Source: Leifsonia poae
GTDB taxonomy: Bacteria > Actinomycetota > Actinomycetes > Actinomycetales > Microbacteriaceae
Direction: 5' to 3'
Assembly (NCBI RefSeq): GCF_020009625.1
Contig: NZ_JAIHLP010000002.1
Span: 1,178,001 to 1,242,000, forward strand
DNA: 64,000 bases
Below are positions 45,928 to 53,661 of the stretch, one piece after another. Numbering within the stretch: position 1 is the stretch's first letter; every line of letters begins with the position of its first letter. Made by a program: the position numbers and the translations under genes. Under the pieces are notes generated by a model. It was not told the origin of the DNA and did no database searches. It saw only the letters and a list, made by a program, of their open reading frames with translations.

Positions 45928-47238
45928 ATGGTCGGTTCCGACAGAGGAAGAGACACCGTCGATGCGAGCCGGCCGACGAAGAACGCATACCGGCGCTGGT
46001 ATGCGACGCTGCATCCGTCGCTGCAGCTGATCGGCCTGCAGCTCTGGCTCCCCCTCTTCTTCATCGTCATGTTCTGCGCCTGCTACGTCGCGGCCTTCCA
46101 CGCCCCCACACCCCACGACGTGCCCGTCGGCGTCGTCGCAACCACGGCGGAGGCCCAGCAGCGCATCGACACTGCGCTCGGCGGTTCTGTGAAGTTCATC
46201 GACTATCCGACCGTGGACGCGGCGAAACAGGCTGTCATCCACGGCGCCGTGGCCGGAGCGTACGACCACACCACCCAGACGATCATCATCGCGAGCGCAC
46301 ACCAGTTCCAGGCGGCGAGCCTGGTGAAGTCGTTGCTCGTGCCCGTGCTCACCCGAACCGAGGGCGCCCCGACGATCACCGACCTCGTTCCGCTTCCCCC
46401 CTGGGATTCGTTCGGAATGACCTCCATGTACCTGATGCTCGCCTGGTGCATCGGCGGCTACATGACCGCGATGTTCATCGGGCTGATGGGCGCACCGCTG
46501 CGGCATCGCACCCGGATGGCCGTGATCGTCGGACTCGGGTTCGTGATCGCACTCGTCACCAACATCCTCGTCGGGCCGGTCATCGGCGCGATCCACGGGC
46601 ACTTCTGGCCGCTGGTGCTCATGGCTTGGGGCTGGATCGTGGCGATCGGCCTCGCCGTCAACGGTCTGAGCTACTTCTTCGGACGGTTCGTGGCGCTGCC
46701 GGCGATGGTCATCTTCGTCTTCCTCTCGGTGCCGTCATCGGGCGCGGCGTACCCGCCGTGGCTGATGCCGGAGCCGTTCGCGTGGCTCAACAACGTCGTC
46801 GTGGGCAGCGGGATCACCGAGATGCTCAAACGCACGCTCTACGGGGTCGGCCCCGGCTCCAGCCGCGGGCTGGTCATGATGGCCTGCTATGCCGCCATCG
46901 GCCTGCTGCTCATGTTCGTCGGCAAACCGTATTGGCAGGCGTTGCGAGTGCGCCGTGTGCTGCGAGGGAAGACCACGATGTTCTCGGATGCGCAGCAGGC
47001 GAACCGCGAATTCCTCGCCCGAGAGCGTGACCACATCCTCGCCCGGCACGGTCTCGAGTCCACGGAGACCGGCACGATCTCCTCCATCGACCTCGCCACG
47101 GTCAGCGCCCAGGACGAGGCACGACGCAGCTTCGAGGACGAACGCGACTCGAGTTCGGTGCTCTTCGGCGACGACGGCTCGTTCGCCCCGCCCGACCGCG
47201 ACGACGACCCGCCGCACACCGACCGCCGAGAAGCCTGA
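45928..47238 (+). CDS. ABC-2/YhgE-like integral membrane protein
   Basis: A 436-residue protein with one membrane segment near residues 38-60, an extracellular domain of about 120 residues (VPVGVVATTAEAQQRIDTAL), then about five segments and a cytoplasmic acidic tail of ~90 residues ending DRDDDPPHTDRREA. The layout matches ABC-2-type or YhgE/Pip-like membrane proteins with a big loop after the first helix. No ATPase partner is nearby. The substrate and role are unknown. Confidence 0.8.
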   Translation: MVGSDRGRDTVDASRPTKNAYRRWYATLHPSLQLIGLQLWLPLFFIVMFCACYVAAFHAPTPHDVPVGVVATTAEAQQRIDTALGGSVKFIDYPTVDAAKQAVIHGAVAGAYDHTTQTIIIASAHQFQAASLVKSLLVPVLTRTEGAPTITDLVPLPPWDSFGMTSMYLMLAWCIGGYMTAMFIGLMGAPLRHRTRMAVIVGLGFVIALVTNILVGPVIGAIHGHFWPLVLMAWGWIVAIGLAVNGLSYFFGRFVALPAMVIFVFLSVPSSGAAYPPWLMPEPFAWLNNVVVGSGITEMLKRTLYGVGPGSSRGLVMMACYAAIGLLLMFVGKPYWQALRVRRVLRGKTTMFSDAQQANREFLARERDHILARHGLESTETGTISSIDLATVSAQDEARRSFEDERDSSSVLFGDDGSFAPPDRDDDPPHTDRREA

Positions 47239-47240
47239 CG

Positions 47241-47786
47241 CTACCGGTTCCGTGCGAGGGCCAGCTCGGCCTGGATCTCGCGGATCGTCGTGGCGAGCAC
47301 GCCCGAAGCGAGCAGCCCCGACCCCAGCGGCCCGGCGGCATCCTCCCCCAGCAGGGGCAAGCGCGCCAGGGCCGTGCGCACAGCGGGCGTCAAATGCTCC
47401 AGCTGCCAGCGGACCTCGTCTGCGCGGGCGGTCTCCTGTCCAGGTGCTGCCAACGCGGCGGCTTTTGCCGCATATGCGGCCGCCCCCAGTGCATGCGCGC
47501 CCATATGCGCGACCCCGGAGGCTTGACCGGCCGCTCGCGCGGCCGCCACCGCGGCGGGCGCCGTCGCCGAGTGCGCCGCACGGCCCGCGACGAATCGCCG
47601 GCGGATCTCCCCCGCCGCGTCGAGCTCGCCACGCCCGAACGCCCTCGCACGCTCGATGCCGTCCCGCGCACGGTCGTCGTCCGGCGCGCCGGCCTCGAAC
47701 AGGGGAAGCACCCGCTCGGCACAGTCCGCCGCCCACGACGCGACGACACGACGATCGGTTTCACTGAGCGCCTGCGGAGATCCCAT
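47241..47786 (-). CDS. Putative immunity protein (Imm-5-like), otherwise unknown
   Basis: A 181-residue alanine-rich helical protein. The N-terminus (LSETDRRVVASWAADCAERV) and the helical Ala repeats (AAARAAGQASGVAHMGAHALG) resemble the Imm-5-like domain often annotated as a putative immunity protein. No cognate toxin gene is adjacent, so it may be an orphan. It converges on the membrane protein gene with only two bases between the stops. Confidence 0.55.
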   Translation of the reverse strand: MGSPQALSETDRRVVASWAADCAERVLPLFEAGAPDDDRARDGIERARAFGRGELDAAGEIRRRFVAGRAAHSATAPAAVAAARAAGQASGVAHMGAHALGAAAYAAKAAALAAPGQETARADEVRWQLEHLTPAVRTALARLPLLGEDAAGPLGSGLLASGVLATTIREIQAELALARNR

Positions 47787-47852
47787 GCCCCCACTCTCGC
47801 ACGCGTGGGAACGGGAATCGAGACACGGGAACGTGCTCTAGAACGTCTGAAA

Positions 47853-47880
47853 TGGTGGACCTGGGCGGATTCGAATCACA
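47853..47880 (-). other. tRNA 3'-end-like fragment (possible attachment-site remnant)
   Basis: On the minus strand the sequence reads GATTCGAATCCGCCCAGG then TCCACCAT, i.e. a T-loop-like element, an acceptor 3' strand and CCA. No matching 5' half exists nearby. It aligns with 20 of 26 bases of the tRNA-Ala 3' region at 49168-49193 in the same orientation, so the two could flank an inserted island. Confidence 0.5.
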
Positions 47881-48035
47881 TGAGCGGAAGCGCGTCGAGC
47901 GGCTGGAAGCGGTGTGGGAACTGGCGAAGCGGGATCTCGCGTCATCTGCTTCCGTAGCCGATTCGGGGCTTGATGAGGCGATGACGGAACCAAAGAGACG
48001 GACTCGAACGCCTCTGGCGGAGAAACAGACGCCAT

Positions 48036-48278
48036 TCAAACGGCACGCGACAACGGCGAGAGCGTCATGTCGATCGCGCGGCGGTTCACGAGTTCGTGTC
48101 CGCTGTCGAAGACCAACACGACCGTCTCCGGCAATCGGCCGCGGGTGTCGAACCCGAGCCGAAGCTGCCCGGCTGGGCTGTTGTCATCGAGGTCCTCGAT
48201 CCAGGTCGCCCAGGTCGCAGCCTGGATCGCGTCCTCGGCATCGACACCGTGCTTGAGCGCCGAGGGGTGGACTCTCAC
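48036..48278 (-). CDS. Toxin of a small toxin-antitoxin pair
   Basis: An 80-residue protein: VRVHPSALKHGVDAEDAIQA, then WIEDLDDNSPAGQLRLGFDT and VVLVFDSGHELV. This matches a small actinobacterial toxin family that sits after ribbon-helix-helix antitoxins. The usual family end, with a short AMKAR-like helix after the ELV strand, is not seen; the last ~15 residues look altered. The toxin may therefore be damaged. GTG 48278 overlaps the antitoxin stop (GTGA). Confidence 0.65.
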   Translation of the reverse strand: MRVHPSALKHGVDAEDAIQAATWATWIEDLDDNSPAGQLRLGFDTRGRLPETVVLVFDSGHELVNRRAIDMTLSPLSRAV

Positions 48279-48532
48279 GCCGAGGCCAGTGCCTCGCGAA
48301 TTACCTCGGAGCGGGACGTGCCTTCGCGCTCCGCCCGCGCATCAAGAGCACTGATCTCGTCCGCCGTGAGACGCAACGCGATGACCTGCGACGGCTCAGC
48401 ACCACGGCCAGGACGCCCGCGACCCCGCTTCTTCAACGTCGCCACGTCGTAGCCAGCCTCCGCTTCGACTGCCCAGGCTGCGATCTGCTCCTCGGTGACA
48501 GGCGTGCCGTTGATCGTCTCGCGCTCACTCAT
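48275..48532 (-). CDS. Ribbon-helix-helix antitoxin
   Basis: An 85-residue protein with a C-terminal ribbon-helix-helix DNA-binding region (VIALRLTADEISALDARAER followed by EGTSRSEVIREAL). The N-terminal half (NGTPVTEEQIAAWAVEAEAG) probably binds the toxin. ATG 48532 lies just after an AT-rich stretch with TATAAC (48546-48541) and the palindromic ACATTAATGG, suggesting a leaderless, self-repressed promoter. The toxin gene follows with a 4-bp overlap. Confidence 0.8.
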   Translation of the reverse strand: MSERETINGTPVTEEQIAAWAVEAEAGYDVATLKKRGRGRPGRGAEPSQVIALRLTADEISALDARAEREGTSRSEVIREALASA

Positions 48533-48727
48533 ACCATTAATGTTATACAAAAATAAGGCCGGTGGCCAGATGCCACCCCAGTCAGATAGTCGCACAGCCA
48601 TCTGCGATCTCGGTGGCGAGTTCCAGATCACGGGCGGTGGCAGGGTCGCGTGGATGAACTGTGACAGCTCTCGACGGTCACCTCCGAGGCACTATGCCCG
48701 ACTAAGCCAGGCCGCTGCATCTGCGAT

Positions 48728-49249
48728 GTGCCTGATCGCGAGGCCCTCCAAGGACAACTCTCCGTCACCACCTCGGATCTCAAGGCCGGTCAAACCCACA
48801 TCGAGACATTCCTCGAGTTGCTCCGCGAACCGCGCGACCTCTATGTGAACTCGACCGATGAAGTCCGCCGTGAACTAAACCAGGCGATATTCAACAACCT
48901 ATACATCGCCCAGGACGACGTCATCGGAGACGAAGTCAAGCAACCCCTGCGGGAACTCCTGGCCGCACAGCGCGGCTGGAAGGCCTTCAACGCAGGTCAG
49001 TCACTCGCCGTGGCATCCACACGTGCGAACGCCGAACGAGCCCGACACGAGGGGCCACAACAAGAAAAGACCGCCAACAACGGCGGTCCTTTCGGATCAG
49101 AACGTGGTGGGCTTACTGACGCTATCCTCACCGGCATCTACGACGATGGTGATTCTAGTAAGCCTCTTATGGTGGAGCTAAGGAGATTCGAACTCCTGAC
49201 CTCTTCGATGCGAACGAAGCGCGCTACCAACTGCGCCATAGCCCCTTGA
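48728..49249 (+). pseudogene. C-terminal remnant of a large serine recombinase
   Basis: The peptide (DLKAGQTHIETFLELLREPRD, EVRRELNQAIFNNLYI, ELLAAQRGWKAFNAG, and NNGGPFGSERGGLTDAILTG) matches the extreme C-terminus of actinobacterial serine integrases. The catalytic N-terminal domain with its serine is absent; the frame opens only at 48665. The last 20 residues are the antisense reading of the tRNA gene. This is the debris of a mobile element that lay beside tRNA-Ala. Confidence 0.8.
49170..49245 (-). tRNA. tRNA-Ala(CGC)
   Basis: A complete cloverleaf on the minus strand. The acceptor GGGGCTA pairs with TAGCTCC, the D-arm is GCGCAGTTGGTAGCGC, and the anticodon stem CTTCG/CGAAG has loop TTCGCAT with anticodon CGC. 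The T-arm is AGGAG-TTCGAAT-CTCCT, with discriminator A at 49173. CCA is encoded at 49170-49172. It would read GCG codons. Confidence 0.97.
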
Positions 49250-49296
49250 ACTGCTTAGAAACGATATCACCCCCTCGGGGTCGATCACGAATCGGG

Positions 49297-50340
49297 TCAG
49301 CTGGCGGCGCGTCGGCGGCGCAGCACCGCATCCAAGTCGATCGCACCGTCGCCGACGCCGTCGACGACGCCCATCGAGGCGTAGCGACTGGGGGCGGTGG
49401 CGACCGGCGCAGCGGGACGCGACGGCGCCACGACAGCCGCCGGCCGCAGCGGGGCGACGGCGGGGACGAGCTCGGCGGCTTTGCGGTCGATCTCCGCCCG
49501 CGCGGCCGCCCGGCGCAGCTCGGTCACGGCGTCGATGGAGGCCATCGCGCCGGCGGCGACGGTTCCGCGGGAGAGGTGCAGCGGCTTGGGGAGCGGCTGC
49601 GGAGTCCACGGCTGCCGCTGGGGTCGGCGCTGCTCCGGCGTCTCGGGCACGGCGTGGTCCGCATGGTCGTACAGCTCGGAGGTGCGCGGTGCGGCTGCCT
49701 GCTGGTGCGCGGCCGGTTCGGCGCGCTGCGGGCGGGCGAGACGGGCGAGCATCCCGACCGAAGCCACCCCGACGACGCCCGTGAGAGCGACGAACGCCCA
49801 GGCGCCGGTCGCGACGGCCACGACGACGCCGACGACCGCGATCACGAAAACGACCGACGAGAAGGCACGGGAACGGCGCAGCCGGCGGCGGCGTGCGGTA
49901 GAGAGCGCGGGAACGCCGGTGGCTGCGGCGAGTGCGCGTGCGCGCTGCGCGGCGGCCGCACGCGAGGCGCGCTCCAGGGAGATGGCGGCCTGGGCGGCCC
50001 GCTCGGCCTCCTCGGCCGCGCGTCGTTCCTCCTCGGCGATCGCCTGTTCGCGCCGGGCGCGGGCCTCAGCGGTCGCACGCGTGTGGGCCAGTGTCATCTG
50101 CTCGGAGCGTTTGAGGATGCGCTGCTGCTCGGCCACCGTGCGGGCGTTCGCCTCGAGGCGCACCGCATCCGGCAGCTCGCTCGTCTCGGCGAGGATGCGC
50201 ATCGTCTGCTGCAGTCGCACGGCATTGCGCTCGGTGGCGAGATACTCGCGCCGACGCGCCCACACCGGGATCAGATACGCCAACCAGAGGGCAGCCGCGA
50301 TCGCGAAGACCACCCCGCCACCCATCGCGTCGCCGTTCAT
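49297..50340 (-). CDS. sepX: Divisome-associated membrane protein SepX/GlpR
   Basis: A 347-residue protein with an N-terminal membrane helix (about residues 8-26) followed by the family signature VWARRREYLATERNAVRLQQ. A charged Ala/Arg/Glu coiled coil (~70-140), two close membrane segments (~158-200) and a Pro/Ala-rich disordered tail follow. This is the architecture of SepX of Streptomyces and GlpR of Corynebacterium, which act with FtsZ and the gephyrin-like protein Glp in septation. The neighbours rimJ-like and galU are the conserved context. The usual glp gene is missing. Confidence 0.8.
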   Translation of the reverse strand: MNGDAMGGGVVFAIAAALWLAYLIPVWARRREYLATERNAVRLQQTMRILAETSELPDAVRLEANARTVAEQQRILKRSEQMTLAHTRATAEARARREQAIAEEERRAAEEAERAAQAAISLERASRAAAAQRARALAAATGVPALSTARRRRLRRSRAFSSVVFVIAVVGVVVAVATGAWAFVALTGVVGVASVGMLARLARPQRAEPAAHQQAAAPRTSELYDHADHAVPETPEQRRPQRQPWTPQPLPKPLHLSRGTVAAGAMASIDAVTELRRAAARAEIDRKAAELVPAVAPLRPAAVVAPSRPAAPVATAPSRYASMGVVDGVGDGAIDLDAVLRRRRAAS

Positions 50341-50404
50341 GTCTCTACGGTAGGGGGCGGCGTGCTTCCAGCGTCGTCAGCCGTGCGGGTGTGTCACCGA
50401 ACGC

Positions 50405-51067
50405 TCAGCGATCTCTCGCGATCGGGATGGGGTTGGCTGCGGCGGCTTTGTCCTCCGCGGTGACCATGGCCGCATCGGCCGGTGCCTGCCCGTCGAGCCA
50501 GCGACGCAGCACCCCCTGGGTCAGCTCCTCCGAGACCAGACCGAAACAGAAGTGGTCGCGCCAGTCGCCGTTGATGTGGATGTAGCGGCGACGCAGACCC
50601 TCATAACGGAAGCCCAGTTTCTCGACCACCCGCAGGCTCGGGCCGTTCTCGGGGCGGATGCAGATCTCGATGCGGTGCAGACCCAGCTGGTAGAAGCAAT
50701 AGTCGGTCGCCAACGCCACCGCCGTCGGTGTGATGTTGCGCCCGGCGAACTTCTCGGAAACCCAATAGCCGATGGTCGCCGACGACAACGAGCCGTAGGT
50801 GATCGACGAGACGTTCAGCTGACCGGCCAGCTCGCCGTCGTACTCGACGATGAATGGCAGACCGTGACCGGCACGCGCGTTCGTCAGCAGCGACCGGATG
50901 CTCGACCGGGTGTCGAACGACATCGGCGCATAGGGGCTCGTGGCCTCCCACTGCCGCAGCCAGCTGCGATTGTCGAGCAGCGAATGTTCGAGGGGGCGTG
51001 CATCCCTCAGCCGGATGGGACGCAACCCCACCCTGCCCTCGCTCAAAGTCGGAACGACGATCGCCAC
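50405..51067 (-). CDS. GNAT acetyltransferase (RimJ/RimL type)
   Basis: A 220-residue acetyltransferase. It has LRPIRLRDARPLEHSLLDNR at the start, the SATIGYWVSEKFAGRNITPT acetyl-CoA loop and the RimJ-like LGLHRIEICIRPENGPSLRVV followed by EKLGFRYEGLRRRYIHINGDW. RimJ/RimL proteins acetylate ribosomal protein N-termini, but the target here is unproven. The gene is between galU and sepX in one direction. Confidence 0.88.
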   Translation of the reverse strand: MAIVVPTLSEGRVGLRPIRLRDARPLEHSLLDNRSWLRQWEATSPYAPMSFDTRSSIRSLLTNARAGHGLPFIVEYDGELAGQLNVSSITYGSLSSATIGYWVSEKFAGRNITPTAVALATDYCFYQLGLHRIEICIRPENGPSLRVVEKLGFRYEGLRRRYIHINGDWRDHFCFGLVSEELTQGVLRRWLDGQAPADAAMVTAEDKAAAANPIPIARDR

Positions 51068-51094
51068 AGACCTTCCCTTTCGTTCCCGTGGGCG

Positions 51095-52063
51095 CTAATT
51101 CTCGCCCGCGGCGAGCGAATCGGACGGCGTGGCCGTCATCTCTTCGACGATCTCGTGCGCCGCGGGCGTGTCCTCGAGTCCGGAGGCGAACTCACGGAGC
51201 CAGGGCCGCAGGTCGGGCCCGAGGTCGGCACGATCCACCGCGAGCTGCACGATGGCTTTGATGTAGTCGAGCCGGTCGCCGGTGTCGTAGCGGCGGCCGC
51301 GGAACACGACGCCGTACACGCCGCCTGCGAGCTCTTCGTCGGCGGCGAGAGTCTGCAGCGCATCCGTCAGCTGGATCTCGCCGCCCTTGCCGGGCTCGGT
51401 GCGCTCCAGAACGTCGAACACCTCGGGACGCAGAACGTATCGGCCGATGATGGCCAGGTTGGAGGGCGCGCTCTCACGGTCCGGCTTCTCGACGAGACCG
51501 GTGATGCGCACCACGTCTTCTTCATCGGTGGACTCCACCGCGGCGGCACCGTATAGGTGGATCGAGTCGGGGTCGACCTCCAGCAGGGCGACAACCGTGG
51601 CGTTCCTCTGCGCCTGCACCTCGAGCATGCGGCTGAGCAGTGGGTCGCGGGCGTCGATGATGTCGTCGCCGAGCAGCACGGCGAACGGCTGGTCGCCGAC
51701 GTGCATGCGGGCACGCAGCACGGCGTGGCCGAGACCCTTCGGGTCGCCCTGCCGCACATAGTGCATATCGGCGAGGTCGGTGGAGTAGTTCACCTTCTCG
51801 AGCCGGTCGGTGTCACCCTTCTTCGCCAGGGAGGCCTCCAGCTCGGTGGCCCTGTCGAAATGGTTCTCCAGCGCGTTCTTGTTGCGGCCCGTCACCATCA
51901 GAACGTCGTGCAGGCCCGCATCCACCGCCTCTTCCACCACGTACTGGATGGCGGGCTTGTCGACGACCGGGAGCATCTCTTTCGGCATCGCCTTGGTGGC
52001 CGGCAGGAAGCGAGTTCCCAGTCCGGCCGCGGGGATGACTGCCTTCGTTACTTGCTGAGCCAT
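51095..52063 (-). CDS. galU: UTP-glucose-1-phosphate uridylyltransferase
   Basis: A 322-residue nucleotidyltransferase that makes UDP-glucose from UTP and glucose-1-phosphate, for cell-wall sugars and polysaccharides. The nucleotide-binding signature is VIPAAGLGTRFLPATKAMPK near the start, with MLPVVDKPAIQYVVEEAVDA, GLGHAVLRARMHVGDQPFAV and GKGGEIQLTDALQTLA later. The length fits GalU. A GATAAC box lies just upstream of ATG 52063. The gene is divergent from the 5-formyl-THF cyclo-ligase, a typical actinobacterial arrangement. Confidence 0.97.
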   Translation of the reverse strand: MAQQVTKAVIPAAGLGTRFLPATKAMPKEMLPVVDKPAIQYVVEEAVDAGLHDVLMVTGRNKNALENHFDRATELEASLAKKGDTDRLEKVNYSTDLADMHYVRQGDPKGLGHAVLRARMHVGDQPFAVLLGDDIIDARDPLLSRMLEVQAQRNATVVALLEVDPDSIHLYGAAAVESTDEEDVVRITGLVEKPDRESAPSNLAIIGRYVLRPEVFDVLERTEPGKGGEIQLTDALQTLAADEELAGGVYGVVFRGRRYDTGDRLDYIKAIVQLAVDRADLGPDLRPWLREFASGLEDTPAAHEIVEEMTATPSDSLAAGEN

Positions 52064-52121
52064 GTTCCACAGGTTATCGGCATAACGGATGCGTCCCGCC
52101 GCAATCTCCTAGGATTGCGTT

Positions 52122-52706
52122 ATGGATTCGGACACTGCCGCCCATCGCAAGCGCGCTCTGCGCGCCGAACTCCGCGAACGACGACAGAACCTCACCGCCC
52201 CCGAGCGGGCGACCGCGACAGCGGGGCTGACCCGCAACCTCGTCGACCTCGCCACCGACCTTTCCGCGCGCTCCCTCTCGTGCTACCTGTCGACGCCGAC
52301 CGAGCCCGACACCCGCCCCTTCCTCAACTGGGCGCACGAACATGGCCTGCGCGTGCTGCTCCCCATCTCCCGCGAAGACGGCCTGCTGGACTGGACCACC
52401 GGCGACGGCGAAAGCGAGACGGAAGGCCTGTTCGGCTTCCCGGAGGCGGTCGGCGACCTGCTCGGACCGATCGCCATCAACGACGTCGACCTCATCATCG
52501 TGCCCGCCGCAGCGGTCGACAGCACCGGAATGCGGATGGGTTGGGGGCGCGGCTATTTCGACAAGACCCTCGGCAGCATGGAAAAATGTCCCCCGGTGTA
52601 CGCCGTTCTGTTCGACGGCGAACTCGTGGACGAGGTGCCGCGCGAGCGGCACGATCAACCGGTGGATGGCGCGGTCACCCCGACCAGGATCGTCCAGTTC
52701 ACGTGA
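52122..52706 (+). CDS. 5-formyltetrahydrofolate cyclo-ligase
   Basis: A 194-residue enzyme that converts 5-formyl-THF to 5,10-methenyl-THF with ATP, recycling a folate storage form. The family motif GMRMGWGRGYFDKTL is present near residue 135, with VDLIIVPAAAVDSTG before it and LVDEVPRERHDQPVD after it. ATG 52122 follows TAGGAT (52109-52114) by seven bases, so the message is probably leaderless. FmdB and mscL follow in the same direction. Confidence 0.93.
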   Translation: MDSDTAAHRKRALRAELRERRQNLTAPERATATAGLTRNLVDLATDLSARSLSCYLSTPTEPDTRPFLNWAHEHGLRVLLPISREDGLLDWTTGDGESETEGLFGFPEAVGDLLGPIAINDVDLIIVPAAAVDSTGMRMGWGRGYFDKTLGSMEKCPPVYAVLFDGELVDEVPRERHDQPVDGAVTPTRIVQFT

Positions 52707-52756
52707 CGTGCGCCCGCAGCGCCGCCCGACATCCCGAACCCTCCGGAGCCTGACAC

Positions 52757-53131
52757 ATGCCCACCTATTCCTACTCGTGCCGCGACTGCGGAACGGCCTT
52801 CGACACCCAGCAGGCATTCACGGATGACGCCCTCACCGTGTGCCCGACCTGCGGCGGCTCGCTCCGCAAGGTGTTCGGCGCCGTCGGGGTGACGTTCAAC
52901 GGCTCCGGCTTCTACCGCACCGACTCGCGGGGAACCAAGTCCAGCTCGACCGCGCCGTCCGGCGGGTCGGGGTCCGGGTCGTCCGGTTCCGGTTCCAGTT
53001 CGTCGGGCGGCAGCTCGTCGGGCTCCGGCTCATCGGGCTCCGGCTCATCGGGCTCCGGCTCATCTGGCTCGAGCGGATCGTCCGCATCCGGTTCGTCTTC
53101 ACCCAGCACCACCTCGTCAAGCCCGTCCTGA
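52757..53131 (+). CDS. FmdB-family zinc ribbon protein with a Ser/Gly tail
   Basis: A 124-residue protein. The first ~55 residues form a zinc ribbon (MPTYSYSCRDCGTAF, then VCPTCGGSLRKVFG), ending in VGVTFNGSGFYRTDSRG. The rest is a low-complexity Ser/Gly tail, partly built from 15-bp DNA repeats. FmdB-type proteins have no firm role, but they are often next to mscL in actinobacteria, as here. It lies 20 bp upstream of mscL and is probably co-transcribed. Confidence 0.9.
   Translation: MPTYSYSCRDCGTAFDTQQAFTDDALTVCPTCGGSLRKVFGAVGVTFNGSGFYRTDSRGTKSSSTAPSGGSGSGSSGSGSSSSGGSSSGSGSSGSGSSGSGSSGSSGSSASGSSSPSTTSSSPS
53021..53065. repeat. Three 15-bp in-frame repeats in the FmdB tail
   Basis: GGCTCCGGCTCATCG occurs at 53021 and 53036, and with one change at 53051. 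Each unit encodes Gly-Ser-Gly-Ser-Ser. Being a multiple of three, gain or loss of units keeps the frame. Confidence 0.9.
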
Positions 53132-53151
53132 CCGACGAAAGGAAAGCTGTC

Positions 53152-53580
53152 ATGATCAAGGGATTCAAGGAGTTCATCCTCCGAGGCAACGTCATCGACC
53201 TCGCTGTCGCGGTTGTCATCGGCGCCGCGTTCACCGCCGTCGTCAACGCGATCGTCAACGGGGTCTTCAACCCGCTGATCAGCGCGATCTTCCAGGCTGA
53301 CAGCCTGGACACGTCACTGGTCGTCACGATCGGCAAAGCGCAGATCACCTTCGGTGCCGTTCTCGGAGCGGTGATCCAGTTCCTCATCGTCGCCGTGGTG
53401 GTCTACTTCGTGTTCGTCTACCCGATCAACATCGCCAAGGAGCGTGCCCAGCGGCTGCGCGACAAGGGCGTCGTCGAACCGGATGCCCCGGTCACCGACA
53501 TCGATCTCCTCACCGAGATCCGCGACCTGCTCCGCAGCCAGCAGGAGCCTCCCGTCGCCTCCGGCAAGCACGCCGAATAG
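53152..53580 (+). CDS. mscL: Large-conductance mechanosensitive channel MscL
   Basis: A 142-residue channel with two membrane helices. The N-terminal helix and TM1 read GFKEFILRGNVIDLAVAVVI, the periplasmic loop follows, then TM2 around AVIQFLIVAVVVYFVFVYPI and a cytoplasmic charged bundle. It opens under membrane tension to release solutes in osmotic downshock. ATG 53152 has AAAGGAAAG upstream. The extended upstream frame is not part of the gene. The 3' end is duplicated in tandem after the stop. Confidence 0.96.
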   Translation: MIKGFKEFILRGNVIDLAVAVVIGAAFTAVVNAIVNGVFNPLISAIFQADSLDTSLVVTIGKAQITFGAVLGAVIQFLIVAVVVYFVFVYPINIAKERAQRLRDKGVVEPDAPVTDIDLLTEIRDLLRSQQEPPVASGKHAE

Positions 53581-53624
53581 TTCCAGCAAGCACGCCGAAT
53601 AGCTCCGGCAAGCACGCCGAGTAG
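53559..53624. repeat. Three 22-bp tandem repeats spanning the mscL stop
   Basis: Units 53559-53580, 53581-53602 and 53603-53624 share CGGCAAGCACGCCGA, each ending in TAG. The first holds the real stop of mscL; the others follow. The duplicated units carry one or two substitutions, so the duplication is not new. Confidence 0.9.
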
Positions 53625-53661
53625 CTCCGCAGGTCCGCCCGCGCCCGATCGTGCTCAGCGG

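Noticed and set aside
47853..47935. A second complete tRNA gene
   Set aside because: Only the T-loop/acceptor 3' side is present; no 5' acceptor, D-arm or anticodon arm can be folded.
47761..48039. Minus-strand 92-codon ORF and plus-strand 134-codon ORF between the immunity-like gene and the toxin
   Set aside because: Ser/Arg-rich low-information sequence without recognisable start signals or domains. The interval 47787-48035 is better read as decayed mobile DNA with a tRNA fragment.
49190..49249. Protein ending ELRRFELLTSSMRTKRATN
   Set aside because: It is the antisense translation of tRNA-Ala, a common annotation artefact; not a real protein segment.
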